A DNA stretch of 64,000 nt, from NCBI GenBank assembly GCA_044227665.1, contig JBGAWK010000001.1, positions 97,017-161,016 of the forward strand. Direction: 5' to 3'. Shown here piece after piece: positions 1 to 9,117 of the stretch. The notes under the pieces were generated by a model. It worked only from the letters and a program-made list of their open reading frames with translations, was not told the DNA's origin and ran no database searches. How positions within the stretch are numbered: position 1 is the stretch's first letter; each line of letters opens with the position of its first letter. This DNA comes from JBGAWK01 sp044227665 (GTDB lineage Bacteria; Bacteroidota; Bacteroidia; Chitinophagales; JADIYW01). The translations under genes were made by a program, and so were the position numbers.

Positions 1-616
1 TTATCATAATATTTCGTGACTGGCAATCACGAAACATGAAAAAGGTATTTTTTTCTTGTAAGAGATAATCACTAAGGGTATGAAAGTCTTTGTTGAGCGC
101 TGTCTCATTGAAGCGCACCCTTGCAGGACGGACGAAGTAATATTTAAAACTGTTCATATCCCAAAACATGGAAGACTTGTCGAAACTGCGAATAGGGTAA
201 CATCTGTTGAAGTTAAAATCCTTAGCACCATCAATCTGTAATTGCGTTAAGGATTCCAATACTTTGATATACAAGTCTTTTATTTCAGGAGTAAAACCTT
301 CTTTTTTGATAAGGTGATAAAGCGTAGTGTCGCCTATGTCCTCTTGAATATAGCATTTGCTATCTTCTGAAACAGAATATATGGCAGGTACGGGTATGTT
401 CTTGTTGGCAAAGTGATGTGTGAATTGTATGAACGTCTCATTCTCTAAAACATCCTTATTGTATGTGCCTATGGCAGAAAAACTACCTTTTAGCCTGAAA
501 TATTGTCTATCAGAGCCGGAAGCTGGGAGCGCGATGACGTCTCTTACTTCTTCTCCAAAAAAATTATTATATAGGTTTTTTAGCGTTTCTATTATTTGGG
601 AATAGTTCATAGACAT
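1..616 (-). CDS. aminoglycoside phosphotransferase-family kinase, 3' end cut by window edge
   Basis: The minus-strand frame stays open from ATG at 616 (or 610) to base 1, so the gene is partial. The 205 visible residues resemble the APH/choline-kinase fold: an N-terminal lobe, then FRDCQSRN right at the edge, which fits the catalytic loop of these kinases (usually HxDxxxxN, often FRDxQSRN in Bacteroidota homologues). Bacteroidota members of this group are often annotated as sugar or nucleotide-sugar pathway kinases, sometimes fused to a RapZ-like domain; whether that fusion exists here lies outside the window. It is on the same strand as obg upstream (18-nt gap), so the two may be cotranscribed. 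Substrate not predictable. Confidence 0.75.
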   Translation of the reverse strand, partial: MSMNYSQIIETLKNLYNNFFGEEVRDVIALPASGSDRQYFRLKGSFSAIGTYNKDVLENETFIQFTHHFANKNIPVPAIYSVSEDSKCYIQEDIGDTTLYHLIKKEGFTPEIKDLYIKVLESLTQLQIDGAKDFNFNRCYPIRSFDKSSMFWDMNSFKYYFVRPARVRFNETALNKDFHTLSDYLLQEKNTFFMFRDCQSRNIMI

Positions 617-634
617 TGGCAATAGTAATTTTCA

Positions 635-1636
635 TTAGTAAAGTCTGTGTTGTAACTCCCTCCATAGCACATCTTTCAGCTCATCTATGCCGCGCTCTGT
701 GATAGAGGAGAAAAACACTATGCTAATTTTTTTAGGCAATTCCTTGCGTATCAGTCCTTCCAATTCTTCATCCAAAAGGTCTGCCTTGCTGATACCCAGT
801 ACCAGCGTCTTATTTACCAGCTCATTATTATAGAGCTTCAATTCTTTTTTTAAAATCTGAAAGTCTTTTTTAATATCAGCACTGTCCGCAGGGATAAGAA
901 ATAATAGGATTGCATTTCTTTCGATATGACGGAGAAATCTGTCACCCAAGCCCTTCCCCTTGTGTGCGCCCTGAATAATTCCGGGGATGTCTGCCATCAC
1001 AAAGGAGCGATTGTCGCGGTAATATACCATGCCTAGGTTGGGTGTGATAGTGGTAAAAGGATAGTCGGCTATTTCGGGCTTGGCAGCACTTACCACAGAG
1101 AGCAAGGTGGATTTGCCAGCATTAGGAAACCCTACGAGGCCTACATCCGCAAGAACCTTGAGTTCTAATATCTTCCACGCTTCGCTACCTGCTTCTCCTG
1201 GCTGCGCGTAATGTGGAGCTTGATTAGTAGCACTTTTGAAATGATTGTTACCCTGTCCTCCTCGGCCTCCTTGTAACCATATCACCTCCTGACCATCATC
1301 TAATATTTCGACTTCTTTTAATCCTGTATCTACATCTTTGGCAATGGTGCCCAAGGGAACTTCTATGATAATGTCTTTGCCAGATATGCCGCTACGCAAC
1401 GCCCCTTCTCCCGACTTTCCATCTTCTGCATGAATATGTTTTCTATACTTGAGATGCAATAGTGTCCATAGCTGTTTGTTTCCCCGAAGGATGATATGAC
1501 CACCCCGGCCTCCATCACCGCCATCGGGGCCGCCCTTGGGTACATATTTCTCTCTGCGAAAATGCACAGAGCCACCTCCGCCATTCCCGGAGCGCACAAA
1601 TAATTTTACATAATCTACGAAATTTCCACCTTCCAC
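635..1636 (-). CDS. obg: GTPase Obg/CgtA
   Basis: A 333-residue protein with the glycine-rich Obg fold (residues about 4-160, GGPDGGDGGRGG at 35-46) followed by a G domain: G1 GFPNAGKST at 169-177, G3 DIPG near 216, G4 as SKAD near 280. Obg is an essential ribosome-associated GTPase acting in late 50S assembly and stress responses. The short C-terminus lacks an OCT extension, which is usual for this phylum. The start is a GTG at 1636; this puts NFVDYVK at residues 5-11, as in the family. A TAnnTTTG box lies only 4 nt upstream. In many Bacteroidota obg sits beside adk, but here adk is 38 kb away. Confidence 0.96.
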   Translation of the reverse strand: MEGGNFVDYVKLFVRSGNGGGGSVHFRREKYVPKGGPDGGDGGRGGHIILRGNKQLWTLLHLKYRKHIHAEDGKSGEGALRSGISGKDIIIEVPLGTIAKDVDTGLKEVEILDDGQEVIWLQGGRGGQGNNHFKSATNQAPHYAQPGEAGSEAWKILELKVLADVGLVGFPNAGKSTLLSVVSAAKPEIADYPFTTITPNLGMVYYRDNRSFVMADIPGIIQGAHKGKGLGDRFLRHIERNAILLFLIPADSADIKKDFQILKKELKLYNNELVNKTLVLGISKADLLDEELEGLIRKELPKKISIVFFSSITERGIDELKDVLWRELQHRLY

Positions 1637-1640
1637 GCCA

Positions 1641-1648
1641 CAAAGGTA
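1641..1648 (-). promoter_or_regulatory. putative -7 promoter box of obg
   Basis: On the minus strand the sequence reads TACCTTTG, matching the Bacteroidota -7 consensus TAnnTTTG. It ends 4 nt before the GTG start, so the transcript would be leaderless or nearly so. No clear -33 TTG was found at the expected spacing. Confidence 0.4.
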
Positions 1649-1692
1649 GTTATTTGGGAATGAATAAAAAGCCTAAAGAAATTTGTATTCTA

Positions 1693-2184
1693 TTATCCCA
1701 CAATGAGATGGAATACAAACGTAGTGAGGTAATAAGTGATCAGTCCAATAACTATTATACCGAACAGAAATAATACTATAAACGGCAAAAAATACCTGAC
1801 TCCCCGTCCGCTATGCAGGCCAGAAGTATAATATTCTTCTGCCAAGAGGATATTGCGCTTATTGGCTTTGAAAGCAAAGTCGAAAATATATCCTACAAAA
1901 GGTATGGCACTTACTAAGCTATCCAACAATGCGTTCCACAACATTTTGCCCACCAAAGCCCCGCTAGCACCATTTTTATATAAGGCAAAAACAATGTACA
2001 ATGAGATAAACACATCTACGCCCTGACCTAATCCAGGTATGAGGTTCAATAAAGGGTCGAGACCAAAAGATAATTGCGTGCCAGGGATGGTAAACTTACT
2101 GTCCATCCATATTGCTAAAGACTTTAGCCTCTTTATCTCCAACGGTAGAGGGCGGATATCTCTTGTAAGATTTTCCTCCAGCAT
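1693..2184 (-). CDS. DUF4112 family membrane protein
   Basis: A 163-residue protein carrying the DUF4112 core: MDSKFTIPGTQLSFGLDP, then LIPGLGQGVD, and two or three hydrophobic segments (about 48-72, 85-107 and 132-160). The family is widespread in bacteria and of unknown function; the segments imply inner-membrane location. The start ATG at 2184 lies 4 nt after the stop of the TerB-like gene, so the two are probably translated from one mRNA. No catalytic residues can be named. Confidence 0.85.
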   Translation of the reverse strand: MLEENLTRDIRPLPLEIKRLKSLAIWMDSKFTIPGTQLSFGLDPLLNLIPGLGQGVDVFISLYIVFALYKNGASGALVGKMLWNALLDSLVSAIPFVGYIFDFAFKANKRNILLAEEYYTSGLHSGRGVRYFLPFIVLFLFGIIVIGLITYYLTTFVFHLIVG

Positions 2185-2188
2185 ATTC

Positions 2189-2647
2189 TTAATAGTTTAT
2201 CATACTGAGTTGGGCCAAATCCGACTCTGTATAACCTGCACCTACACCTATGATACCACCAGAAGTAGTAGCAATACCCATGGCTAGGCTTCTAAGATTT
2301 TTTACAATAGCAGTAGCTAGTTTCTGATCTAATAAGGGCAAAATATCGTTGATTTTTGAAATTTCTTCGGCGATAAAATTTATTCGTTGTTCTTCCTCTA
2401 GGTTTCTGCATTTATCCTCATATATGGCTAAGTCTCTATCCAATTGTTTTTCTACTTGTGAGAAGAAATCAAATAGTAATGGATCTCCAATAGACTGACG
2501 AAAATGTACCGCCCTCTTGGCACGCTGTTCTTCATTGCTATCCATGTCGCCATCGGCAACGCCTATCAATACACTTACCAATGCTGGCATTCTGAATAAA
2601 ACTTCTTGATGCTCCTGTGCTAATTCCTGAATATTGAAAACTCCCAT
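2189..2647 (-). CDS. hypothetical protein, possibly TerB-like
   Basis: A 152-residue, mostly helical soluble protein without a signal peptide. The segment GVADGDMDSNEEQRA near residues 28-42 resembles the acidic metal-binding turn of TerB/DjlA-type helical proteins (ADGxxDxxE), but the rest is not diagnostic, so the family assignment is tentative. It is the first gene of a two-gene unit with the DUF4112 membrane protein; a membrane-linked pairing is suggested by context only. The Gly-rich segment at 126-141 is unusual. Confidence 0.7.
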   Translation of the reverse strand: MGVFNIQELAQEHQEVLFRMPALVSVLIGVADGDMDSNEEQRAKRAVHFRQSIGDPLLFDFFSQVEKQLDRDLAIYEDKCRNLEEEQRINFIAEEISKINDILPLLDQKLATAIVKNLRSLAMGIATTSGGIIGVGAGYTESDLAQLSMINY

Positions 2648-2669
2648 AGTAAATAAAATATCTTTACTA

Positions 2670-2677
2670 CAAAGATA
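2670..2677 (-). promoter_or_regulatory. putative -7 promoter box of TerB-like/DUF4112 operon
   Basis: The minus strand reads TATCTTTG, an exact TAnnTTTG match, 22 nt upstream of the ATG at 2647. No TTG at the normal -33 spacing; the nearest TTTG is 27 nt away. Confidence 0.35.
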
Positions 2678-2731
2678 ATGTAGTAAATAATGGTTTTAAG
2701 AAAACAAATGTTTAATTTTTTAGAAATATAA

Positions 2732-4039
2732 TTAAAAAACCTTTATAAAGTCCTGAACATAAATAGAGGTAGTAGAGGCGAGTTTTATTGTATAACATCC
2801 TGCTGCCAAGCTACTTACGTCCATAGAATAATGCTCGGCATTCACAAGATGTTCCTTTTTATCAAAAACAATATTTCCCGCCACATCTATGAGTTGTAGA
2901 TGAAATTCTAAAACATTATTAGGGATAGTGATGAAAAGATGATCTGTTGCGGGATAGGGATAAACAGGTAGGAGACTATAAGTAGTTTCTTTTACTGGGG
3001 TAGTGGTGCTTTTGGTATGATATACATTAACGAGTCGGAACTGTCCGTCTTTCCATTCTTTGTTGGCATCTGTCTCTACGACCTTACAAATATTGTAGCC
3101 GCCGTATGTGCTAAAAATATAATCCTCAAATCTATGTATATGCCCCGACATCCATAAAGCAATTTTGTCTCTAAATGGAAATACCCCTTTGCTAAGTTTG
3201 TCATTTTCTATAGGATCAAATCCATTGACTATAGTAAAAAAATCCTTTGATACGGGATGATGTGATGTGATAAAGATGTTTTTTCTATCATAATCGGGTA
3301 GCACAGAAAGGGTGTGTACCAACCACGGGAAAGTGCCTTGGTCAAAGTCCATAAGGCGTGCTGCGGCACTGATTCCTGGCTCAGCGATAATTACGTGTAC
3401 CCTAGGGTTGAAATCTAAGAACACATAATAGTCCCCTTGATATGCATACCAAAAATTATAGAAATAATGACTTCGTCGTGATTCCGGATTATACGTTAAT
3501 TGAGTTCTTGTAGTATCATTCTTTTCTGAAAAAAAGGAGGATAAGGTGTCAAAAGTACTGGAAAATACTTCATTCATCACAGAGTCTCCATTGGCGGCGT
3601 ATGCTTCCTCGCCATAGCGTACATAAGGCCACGCATCATGATTTCCTATCAGGGGGATGTAGGGAATTTCCAAAAGATCCAGAATCTCTTTTGCTTTTTC
3701 GAATTCAGAACGTTCTCCGCTATCGGTAATATCTCCAGAAACAATCACAAAGCGTATATTTTTTTCTATGTGGTGAGCATTTATCCAAAGTACAGATTTT
3801 AGCAGCCTTTCAGCACTCCACCCACCACCGCCAGAGGGTGCTGTATCATCCATAAATCCGGGACGCCCATAGTCTCCTTCTCCTTCCCCTACATGTATGT
3901 CTGTAATTTGTATGAAAGAATAGGCATATTCCGCCCCCGGCAAACTTTTGTTTACATCTGTAGCAAGAAAAAAAGGCTCTCCACAATAAATATACGTCGA
4001 ATACAGAAGCAGTATAAAAACTATAGATAAAACTTTCAT
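2732..4039 (-). CDS. secreted metallophosphoesterase with T9SS sorting domain
   Basis: The frame is open from 4114, but the ATG at 4039 is the better start because it gives a clean signal peptide (MKVLSIVFILLLYSTYIYCG). The mature protein has calcineurin-like phosphoesterase motifs in order: QITDIHVGE, VSGDITD, GNHDAWP, SHHP and SGHIHRFED, the usual two-metal site. The last 80 or so residues form a type IX sorting domain (YPYPATDHL, then a VDVAGN-like turn and a beta-rich end), so the enzyme is probably exported across the outer membrane and attached or released. Substrate unknown; relatives include phosphatases, nucleotidases and sphingomyelinase-like enzymes. It is divergent from the ferredoxin reductase gene. 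Confidence 0.88.
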   Translation of the reverse strand: MKVLSIVFILLLYSTYIYCGEPFFLATDVNKSLPGAEYAYSFIQITDIHVGEGEGDYGRPGFMDDTAPSGGGGWSAERLLKSVLWINAHHIEKNIRFVIVSGDITDSGERSEFEKAKEILDLLEIPYIPLIGNHDAWPYVRYGEEAYAANGDSVMNEVFSSTFDTLSSFFSEKNDTTRTQLTYNPESRRSHYFYNFWYAYQGDYYVFLDFNPRVHVIIAEPGISAAARLMDFDQGTFPWLVHTLSVLPDYDRKNIFITSHHPVSKDFFTIVNGFDPIENDKLSKGVFPFRDKIALWMSGHIHRFEDYIFSTYGGYNICKVVETDANKEWKDGQFRLVNVYHTKSTTTPVKETTYSLLPVYPYPATDHLFITIPNNVLEFHLQLIDVAGNIVFDKKEHLVNAEHYSMDVSSLAAGCYTIKLASTTSIYVQDFIKVF

Positions 4040-4158
4040 TCTTACAATATTACTGCTAAAATCAATAATATTATAACATAACGATAAAAGCATATATCCA
4101 CAAATAATGGACATGCAATGTATTTTCGCAGATTAATTCAAATTTTTAGTAAGTCATT

Positions 4159-5157
4159 ATGATTCAGACGGATATATGTATTATAGGCGCAGGACCGGTG
4201 GGTTTGTTCGCTGTATTTGAAGCGGGACTGTTGAAGATGCGATGCCATCTTGTGGACTATCTGCCACAGGTAGGGGGACAGCTTTCTGAAATATATCCCA
4301 AAAAGCCTATTTATGACATCCCCGGATTCCCGGTAGTCATGGCGCAAGAGCTGATAGACAATCTTATAGAACAGGGCAAGCCTTTCCATCCCACATTTAC
4401 CCTGGGGGAGCGCATAGAATCCGTAGCTAAAACAGACACTGGGTTTATGCTCTTGACGCATAAAGGAACAGAAATTGCTGCCAAAGTAGTATGTATTGCA
4501 GGCGGTCTTGGGTGCTTTGAGCCACGTAAGCCCGAGATACCAAGTCTGTCTTCCTATGAAGATAAAGGGGTAGCCTACATGGTATTAGATCCCGAAAAAT
4601 TTAGAAATAAGAAAGTAGTCATAGCTGGTGGAGGGGACTCAGCACTAGACTGGGCTATTTTTCTTGCAGACCTAGCGGCAGAACTTCATTTAGTGCATAG
4701 AGGGGAAATGTTTCGGGGTGCGCCAGATTCAGCAGAAAAGGTGAAAAATTTACATGAGCAAGGCAGGCTTACCTTGCATCTAAATTCTAACGTTACAGCA
4801 ATAAATGGAGATGGCAAAGTAGAGCAAGTTACCATATCTCATAAAGAGGGCAGCTCTATAGACATTGCCACAGATGATTTTTTGCCCTTATTTGGACTCA
4901 GCCCCAAGTTGGGACCTTTAGCAAACTGGGGACTTAATCTCGAAAAAAATGCCATCCTCGTTAATACGGTAGATTATTCTACCAATGTTGCTGGAATTTT
5001 TGCCATAGGGGATATCAATCAATACGAAGGAAAATTAAAATTGATACTTTGTGGTTTCCACGAGGCGGCACTTATGGCGCAGAGCGCGTATGAGATAGTA
5101 AATAATAAGAAAGCGAGTCTAAAATATACCACCGTAAACGGAATTCAAGAGTTCTAA
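4159..5157 (+). CDS. ferredoxin--NADP+ reductase, thioredoxin-reductase-like type
   Basis: A 332-residue flavoprotein with FAD Rossmann motif IIGAGPVGLFA at 8-18, VGGQL after the first fold, a second nucleotide motif VVIAGGGDSALDW near 152-164 and the terminal FAD motif AIGDIN. It lacks the CxxC redox pair of thioredoxin reductase, and the YPKKPIYDIPG segment is typical of the TrxR-like FNR family. It would move electrons between NADPH and ferredoxin. Two nucleotides separate its stop from the ferredoxin ATG, and a desaturase follows 14 nt after that, so the physiological chain NADPH - FNR - ferredoxin - desaturase is likely. Confidence 0.92.
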   Translation: MIQTDICIIGAGPVGLFAVFEAGLLKMRCHLVDYLPQVGGQLSEIYPKKPIYDIPGFPVVMAQELIDNLIEQGKPFHPTFTLGERIESVAKTDTGFMLLTHKGTEIAAKVVCIAGGLGCFEPRKPEIPSLSSYEDKGVAYMVLDPEKFRNKKVVIAGGGDSALDWAIFLADLAAELHLVHRGEMFRGAPDSAEKVKNLHEQGRLTLHLNSNVTAINGDGKVEQVTISHKEGSSIDIATDDFLPLFGLSPKLGPLANWGLNLEKNAILVNTVDYSTNVAGIFAIGDINQYEGKLKLILCGFHEAALMAQSAYEIVNNKKASLKYTTVNGIQEF

Positions 5158-5159
5158 AA

Positions 5160-5495
5160 ATGGACAGCATAAAAATTTATATCCAAAAACCAGACCTTAC
5201 CTTTGACACCTTAGATATACCACTGGGGATAGACCTGAGCCTCATGGAAATTCTAAAAGGAGAAGGCTATGATATAGAAGCCACCTGTGGCGGCATGGCA
5301 TTATGTGCTACCTGTAGAGTACAGGTTTTGAATGCAGCGGAACTGAACATCCGTAGTGCCTGTGATGACGAATTGGCTATGCTGGAGAGCCTGCCCTGCT
5401 ATACGGGCAATTGCAGACTTTCGTGCCAAATCAGGATAGCAGAAGAAATAGATGGCTTAATGATAAAATTTCCTGAAGAGTCCTTCGTCTTTTAA
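5160..5495 (+). CDS. 2Fe-2S ferredoxin, adrenodoxin type
   Basis: A 111-residue ferredoxin. The cluster ligands are Cys43, Cys49, Cys52 and Cys89 (C-x5-C-x2-C...C), matching the vertebrate/adrenodoxin-type fold. Three extra cysteines (68, 80, 85) are not normal ligands. It is flanked directly by its likely reductase and by an iron-dependent desaturase, and is the plausible electron carrier between them. Confidence 0.93.
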   Translation: MDSIKIYIQKPDLTFDTLDIPLGIDLSLMEILKGEGYDIEATCGGMALCATCRVQVLNAAELNIRSACDDELAMLESLPCYTGNCRLSCQIRIAEEIDGLMIKFPEESFVF

Positions 5496-5509
5496 TTTTT
5501 TTTATCTTT

Positions 5510-6613
5510 ATGATAAGAAAAAAAAATATGGAAGACCCAATAGTGGACGACTTAGCGTTCTCGTTGCCCGACAAGCAGAAAATAAAGCTGATTAGAGAAG
5601 AAGTAACGCTATCCGCTAAAGAAATCAAGCAGAAATATCCGCTCTTACAGCATCAAAATGCTATAGGCATGGGTATAATGTTGTTTGCTGTGGCAATGAT
5701 AGTCATACTGTCGTATTTCTATTGGCTGGGAAAGATTTCAGCATGGGTACTCATCCCTTGGAATGCTTTTTGGATGGCCATATTACATGAATTAGAACAC
5801 GATACGATACATTATATGTATTTTAAAAGGAATAAAGCCATACAAGATTTTATTCTCCTTACCGTATGGCTGTTTCGCCCTACCACAATAAATCCTTGGT
5901 TTCGCAGACATTTACACTTCAATCACCACAGAGTATCTGGTACTAGAGCGGACATTGAAGAGCGGTCGGTGACAAATGGAGAGCCGTGGTCTCTGAAAAG
6001 ACTTATCTCTACGCCCGACCTTATAGTAGGGGGAATATTGAGGATGGCAACATTGAAGAAAGATATAATCGAAATGGTGAAAAGCGGTCAGATGACTAGA
6101 GAAGAAGCTCTGCGCCTAAAAAAACAAAATGCTCTAGGCTTTTTGCCTTTTGGAATTTTTATATACCTTATTTGGTATGTCTTCCTTGCCCATTATGCCA
6201 TACAGGGTGTGACTTCATGGATGCACATCCCCTATACTTCTCCCGATTGGATACAAGCGCAGTTTACATGGATAAATCCCTTGGCAGCTATTTTAATTGC
6301 ACCTAATATGTTGCGTCAATTTTGCTTACATTTCATCACTTCCAATATGCATTACTATGGCGATGTAGAGTCAGGAAATATCATGCAGCAGACACAGATA
6401 CTCAATGTATGGTGGTTGCTACCACTCCAATTATTTTGCTTCAACTTTGGAAGTACTCATGCCATACATCATTTTGTAGTAGGAGAGACTTTCTATATAC
6501 GCCAACTTACCGTTGCCCGTGCGCATCGCATCATGCGGGATATGGGTGTAAGATTCAATGATATCCAGACTTTTATTAGAGCCAATAGATGGACTGTGAC
6601 ATATAGGCACTAA
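5510..6613 (+). CDS. membrane fatty acid desaturase
   Basis: A 367-residue integral membrane di-iron enzyme. Histidine boxes are HELEH at 93-97 (with HDTIH overlapping), HLHFNHH at 134-140 and HAIHH at 317-321; NMHYYGD near 279 adds a further conserved His. Hydrophobic segments at about 51-72, 80-95, 206-225 and 300-315 fit the four-helix desaturase/hydroxylase topology. Known relatives insert double bonds or hydroxyls into acyl chains using electrons from ferredoxin. The start may be 5510 or Met7 at 5528. Being third behind FNR and ferredoxin supports a self-contained desaturation operon; regiospecificity cannot be predicted. Confidence 0.88.
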   Translation: MIRKKNMEDPIVDDLAFSLPDKQKIKLIREEVTLSAKEIKQKYPLLQHQNAIGMGIMLFAVAMIVILSYFYWLGKISAWVLIPWNAFWMAILHELEHDTIHYMYFKRNKAIQDFILLTVWLFRPTTINPWFRRHLHFNHHRVSGTRADIEERSVTNGEPWSLKRLISTPDLIVGGILRMATLKKDIIEMVKSGQMTREEALRLKKQNALGFLPFGIFIYLIWYVFLAHYAIQGVTSWMHIPYTSPDWIQAQFTWINPLAAILIAPNMLRQFCLHFITSNMHYYGDVESGNIMQQTQILNVWWLLPLQLFCFNFGSTHAIHHFVVGETFYIRQLTVARAHRIMRDMGVRFNDIQTFIRANRWTVTYRH

Positions 6614-6743
6614 CGCCTAAAGATAAAAAGCACAGCGACTAGCATGTGGGATATAAGCCATTTATACGGACATATAGTTAAAAATTTTATAAATAAACAA
6701 CAAACTATGAGTTGTTTCGTATAAATAGTAAACAACAAAACCA

Positions 6744-7664
6744 ATGAAAACCAAAATTATCGTATTGACATCTATAGCAATATTGGGGTGTCAAAAATTC
6801 GAGTCAGCAGAAGTAGGCGCATCGAATGAGAAATCAACAGCAGCAACGGAGGCGGCAATGGGTGATGCGTCGCCGAGTGCAGGCTATCAGAATTTTTATA
6901 ATGAATATATTGGGAAAGACAATGGAGATACTACGGACTATCTCGATAAGAAAAAGCTGATAAAAAGAGCCAATATTTCTGGTAGCGTTCGAGATGCCCA
7001 CCGCGCTGTGAAAGAGGCCGAACTCATAGCAGAACGATATAGAGGTATCATCACAAAGTCAGAGACGAATGCTTCCACGTATAAGGATAAAAAAATTGTC
7101 ATTAATGCCGATTCTGTGTTACACGTCTTTTCCGCCTCTGCTACGGGCCTTGTGACCATGCGAGTGCCACATACTGCTTTGTTGGCAGTATTAGGAGCGC
7201 TGGATAGTGCATATACACAGGTAGAAATACGCAATATTACTACCGACGATGTTACTGCTCAATATATAGAGAATCAATTGCGAGCCAATAGCGCACAAAG
7301 ACGCACCAAAAGACTGGAAGGCTCTGCTGCTGTGGATAGCGAAAATAATTCTGTAGATGCAGAAAGATTTGCTGCTGAGCAGGAAGAGCAATACATCACG
7401 CACAAAATGGGGCAGTTCCGCCTCGAAGACGATATTCGCTACAGTGAGATAAACTGCACCTTTTATCAGGCAGAAAAAGTATTTAAGGAAAAGTTGCCAA
7501 ATGCATCGCTGTCAAAGTATAATGTAAATATTCTATATAGAATCTGGAATAATGTGCTTACATCAGGAAGGTGGCTGCTTAATATCTTTACCTATCTATT
7601 TTATCTGTGGCCTGTAATACTGATTGGAGGTATATTGTATTACTATTTCAATAGAAAATCCTAA
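6744..7664 (+). CDS. DUF4349 lipoprotein
   Basis: A 306-residue lipoprotein with lipobox ILGC (Cys16). Residues about 70-260 match DUF4349: LIKRANISGSVRD at the start, a long middle containing VTMRVPHTALLAVLGALD and NITTDDVTAQYIE, a coiled-coil stretch, and a final TM helix (about 278-300) with a positively charged tail. Many DUF4349 proteins combine a lipoprotein N-terminus with such a C-terminal helix; function is unknown and envelope location is inferred. It stands alone, followed by a strong terminator. Confidence 0.85.
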   Translation: MKTKIIVLTSIAILGCQKFESAEVGASNEKSTAATEAAMGDASPSAGYQNFYNEYIGKDNGDTTDYLDKKKLIKRANISGSVRDAHRAVKEAELIAERYRGIITKSETNASTYKDKKIVINADSVLHVFSASATGLVTMRVPHTALLAVLGALDSAYTQVEIRNITTDDVTAQYIENQLRANSAQRRTKRLEGSAAVDSENNSVDAERFAAEQEEQYITHKMGQFRLEDDIRYSEINCTFYQAEKVFKEKLPNASLSKYNVNILYRIWNNVLTSGRWLLNIFTYLFYLWPVILIGGILYYYFNRKS

Positions 7665-7683
7665 ATCTTAAAAAAGTATGTTT

Positions 7684-7710
7684 AGAGGCGGTAATAAAGA
7701 TACCGCCTCT
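7684..7710 (+). terminator. intrinsic terminator of the DUF4349 gene
   Basis: Perfect 10-bp stem AGAGGCGGTA / TACCGCCTCT (7684-7693 and 7701-7710) with a 7-nt loop, followed by ATTGTTTTT. It sits 19 nt past the DUF4349 stop. Confidence 0.9.
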
Positions 7711-7770
7711 ATTGTTTTTGCTCACTCTGTTTTTCGAAAATTATTATCCTATTACTATATAATAATCCTT

Positions 7771-7778
7771 TATATTTG
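7771..7778 (+). promoter_or_regulatory. putative -7 promoter box of the nucleoside transporter
   Basis: TATATTTG matches TAnnTTTG and ends 16 nt before the ATG at 7795. No convincing -33 TTG upstream. Confidence 0.4.
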
Positions 7779-7794
7779 CTTAACATAGTTATAT

Positions 7795-9051
7795 ATGGAA
7801 GATTTTAAAGGATTATTGGGCATCATCGTCATTTTAGGCATTGCCTATTTAGCTTCAAATAATAGAAAAGCTGTAAATTATAGACTTGTAGTAAGCGGCT
7901 TAATATTGCAAGTCGTTATAGCGGTATTGATACTAAAGGTAGAACCCGTAAAGAACTTTTTCCAGTGGTTGGGCAAGATTATGACGCATATTGAATCCTT
8001 TGCCCATGAAGGTGCCGCCTTCGTATATGGAGGGCTTATGACCGACAACTATGCAGGAGGCAGCGTATCTTATGGCACACAGGGTGTTTTTGTCTTTGGC
8101 TTTAGTGTGCTGGCCACAATTATTTTGGTATGTGTACTCGTAGCAGTACTTTACCATTTCGGCATCATGCAATTTATAGTATCTATAATTGCCAAGGCGA
8201 TGAACTTTATCATGCGCGTATCAGGGGCAGAAGCGCTAAGCAATGTTGCAAGTGCTTTTGTGGGACAGGTGGAAGCACAGGTGATGATTCGCCCCTACCT
8301 AGCCACCATGACCCGTAGTGAGCTTTTGGCTAGCATGTCGGGAAGTTTGGCATGTATAGCCGGAGGGATATTGGTGATATATGTAAGCTTTGGCGCTAAG
8401 GCGGAATATCTCCTTGCGGCTAGCCTTATGGCAGCACCAGGTGCATTGGTGATATCTAAGATAGTGTTTCCAGAGACGGAGGAGAGCCAGACTATGGGCA
8501 ATGTGAAGTTGGAGGTGAAAACGCCGTATAGCAATATCATAGATGCTATAAGTCACGGAGCTTCTGACGGTATGAAGATTTCTGTAAACGTTATAGCTAT
8601 GCTTATAGGGTTTATTTCCCTTATTGCATTGGTAAATTATATGCTAGGGAAAGTGGGGGTGTTAGCAAATTTAGATTTTGTACTTTCTTTGGACTGGATT
8701 TTTGGTAAAATATTTTATCCTATAGCGTGGTGTATGGGTGTTCCCAATCAGGATGTAAATACCGTGGCCACTTTGATGGGGCAGAAATTATCTATAAACG
8801 AGTTTGTAGCCTTCATGAACATGACCAAAGGAACTTTGATGCCTGTTACAGAAAAGGGACTGCTTATTGCTAGCATTGCTATTTGCGGATTTGCTAATTT
8901 CTCCTCCGTAGGTATGCAGATAGGCGGTATAGGAGAATTGGCTCCTACACGTCGTGCCGACTTAGCTAAGCTAGGAATGAAGGCCTTGCTATGTGGTACG
9001 CTGGCATCATACCTATCTGCAACATTGGCAGGGCTGCTCATGAATATTTAA
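7795..9051 (+). CDS. concentrative nucleoside transporter, NupC/CNT family
   Basis: A 418-residue polytopic membrane protein with CNT signatures: the N-terminal helices, GAEALSNVASAFVGQVEAQ in the first re-entrant region, a gate region with SMSGSLACIAGG, and FMNMTKGTL / ICGFANFSSVGMQIGG near the end. CNT proteins import nucleosides with H+ or Na+. The length matches bacterial members. It is monocistronic-looking, lying between a terminator and an SRPBCC gene 66 nt downstream. Substrate preference (purine or pyrimidine nucleosides) is not resolved. Confidence 0.92.
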   Translation: MEDFKGLLGIIVILGIAYLASNNRKAVNYRLVVSGLILQVVIAVLILKVEPVKNFFQWLGKIMTHIESFAHEGAAFVYGGLMTDNYAGGSVSYGTQGVFVFGFSVLATIILVCVLVAVLYHFGIMQFIVSIIAKAMNFIMRVSGAEALSNVASAFVGQVEAQVMIRPYLATMTRSELLASMSGSLACIAGGILVIYVSFGAKAEYLLAASLMAAPGALVISKIVFPETEESQTMGNVKLEVKTPYSNIIDAISHGASDGMKISVNVIAMLIGFISLIALVNYMLGKVGVLANLDFVLSLDWIFGKIFYPIAWCMGVPNQDVNTVATLMGQKLSINEFVAFMNMTKGTLMPVTEKGLLIASIAICGFANFSSVGMQIGGIGELAPTRRADLAKLGMKALLCGTLASYLSATLAGLLMNI

Positions 9052-9117
9052 AAATATAATTTGTAATATATTTTATAAAAAAAGTATATTTTTATCCGAA
9101 TATCAGTAGAAACGATA

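Noticed and set aside
6695..6717. Small inverted repeat AAACAAC / GTTGTTT before the DUF4349 gene
   Set aside because: Only 7 bp with a 9-nt loop in very AT-rich DNA; not distinguishable from chance.
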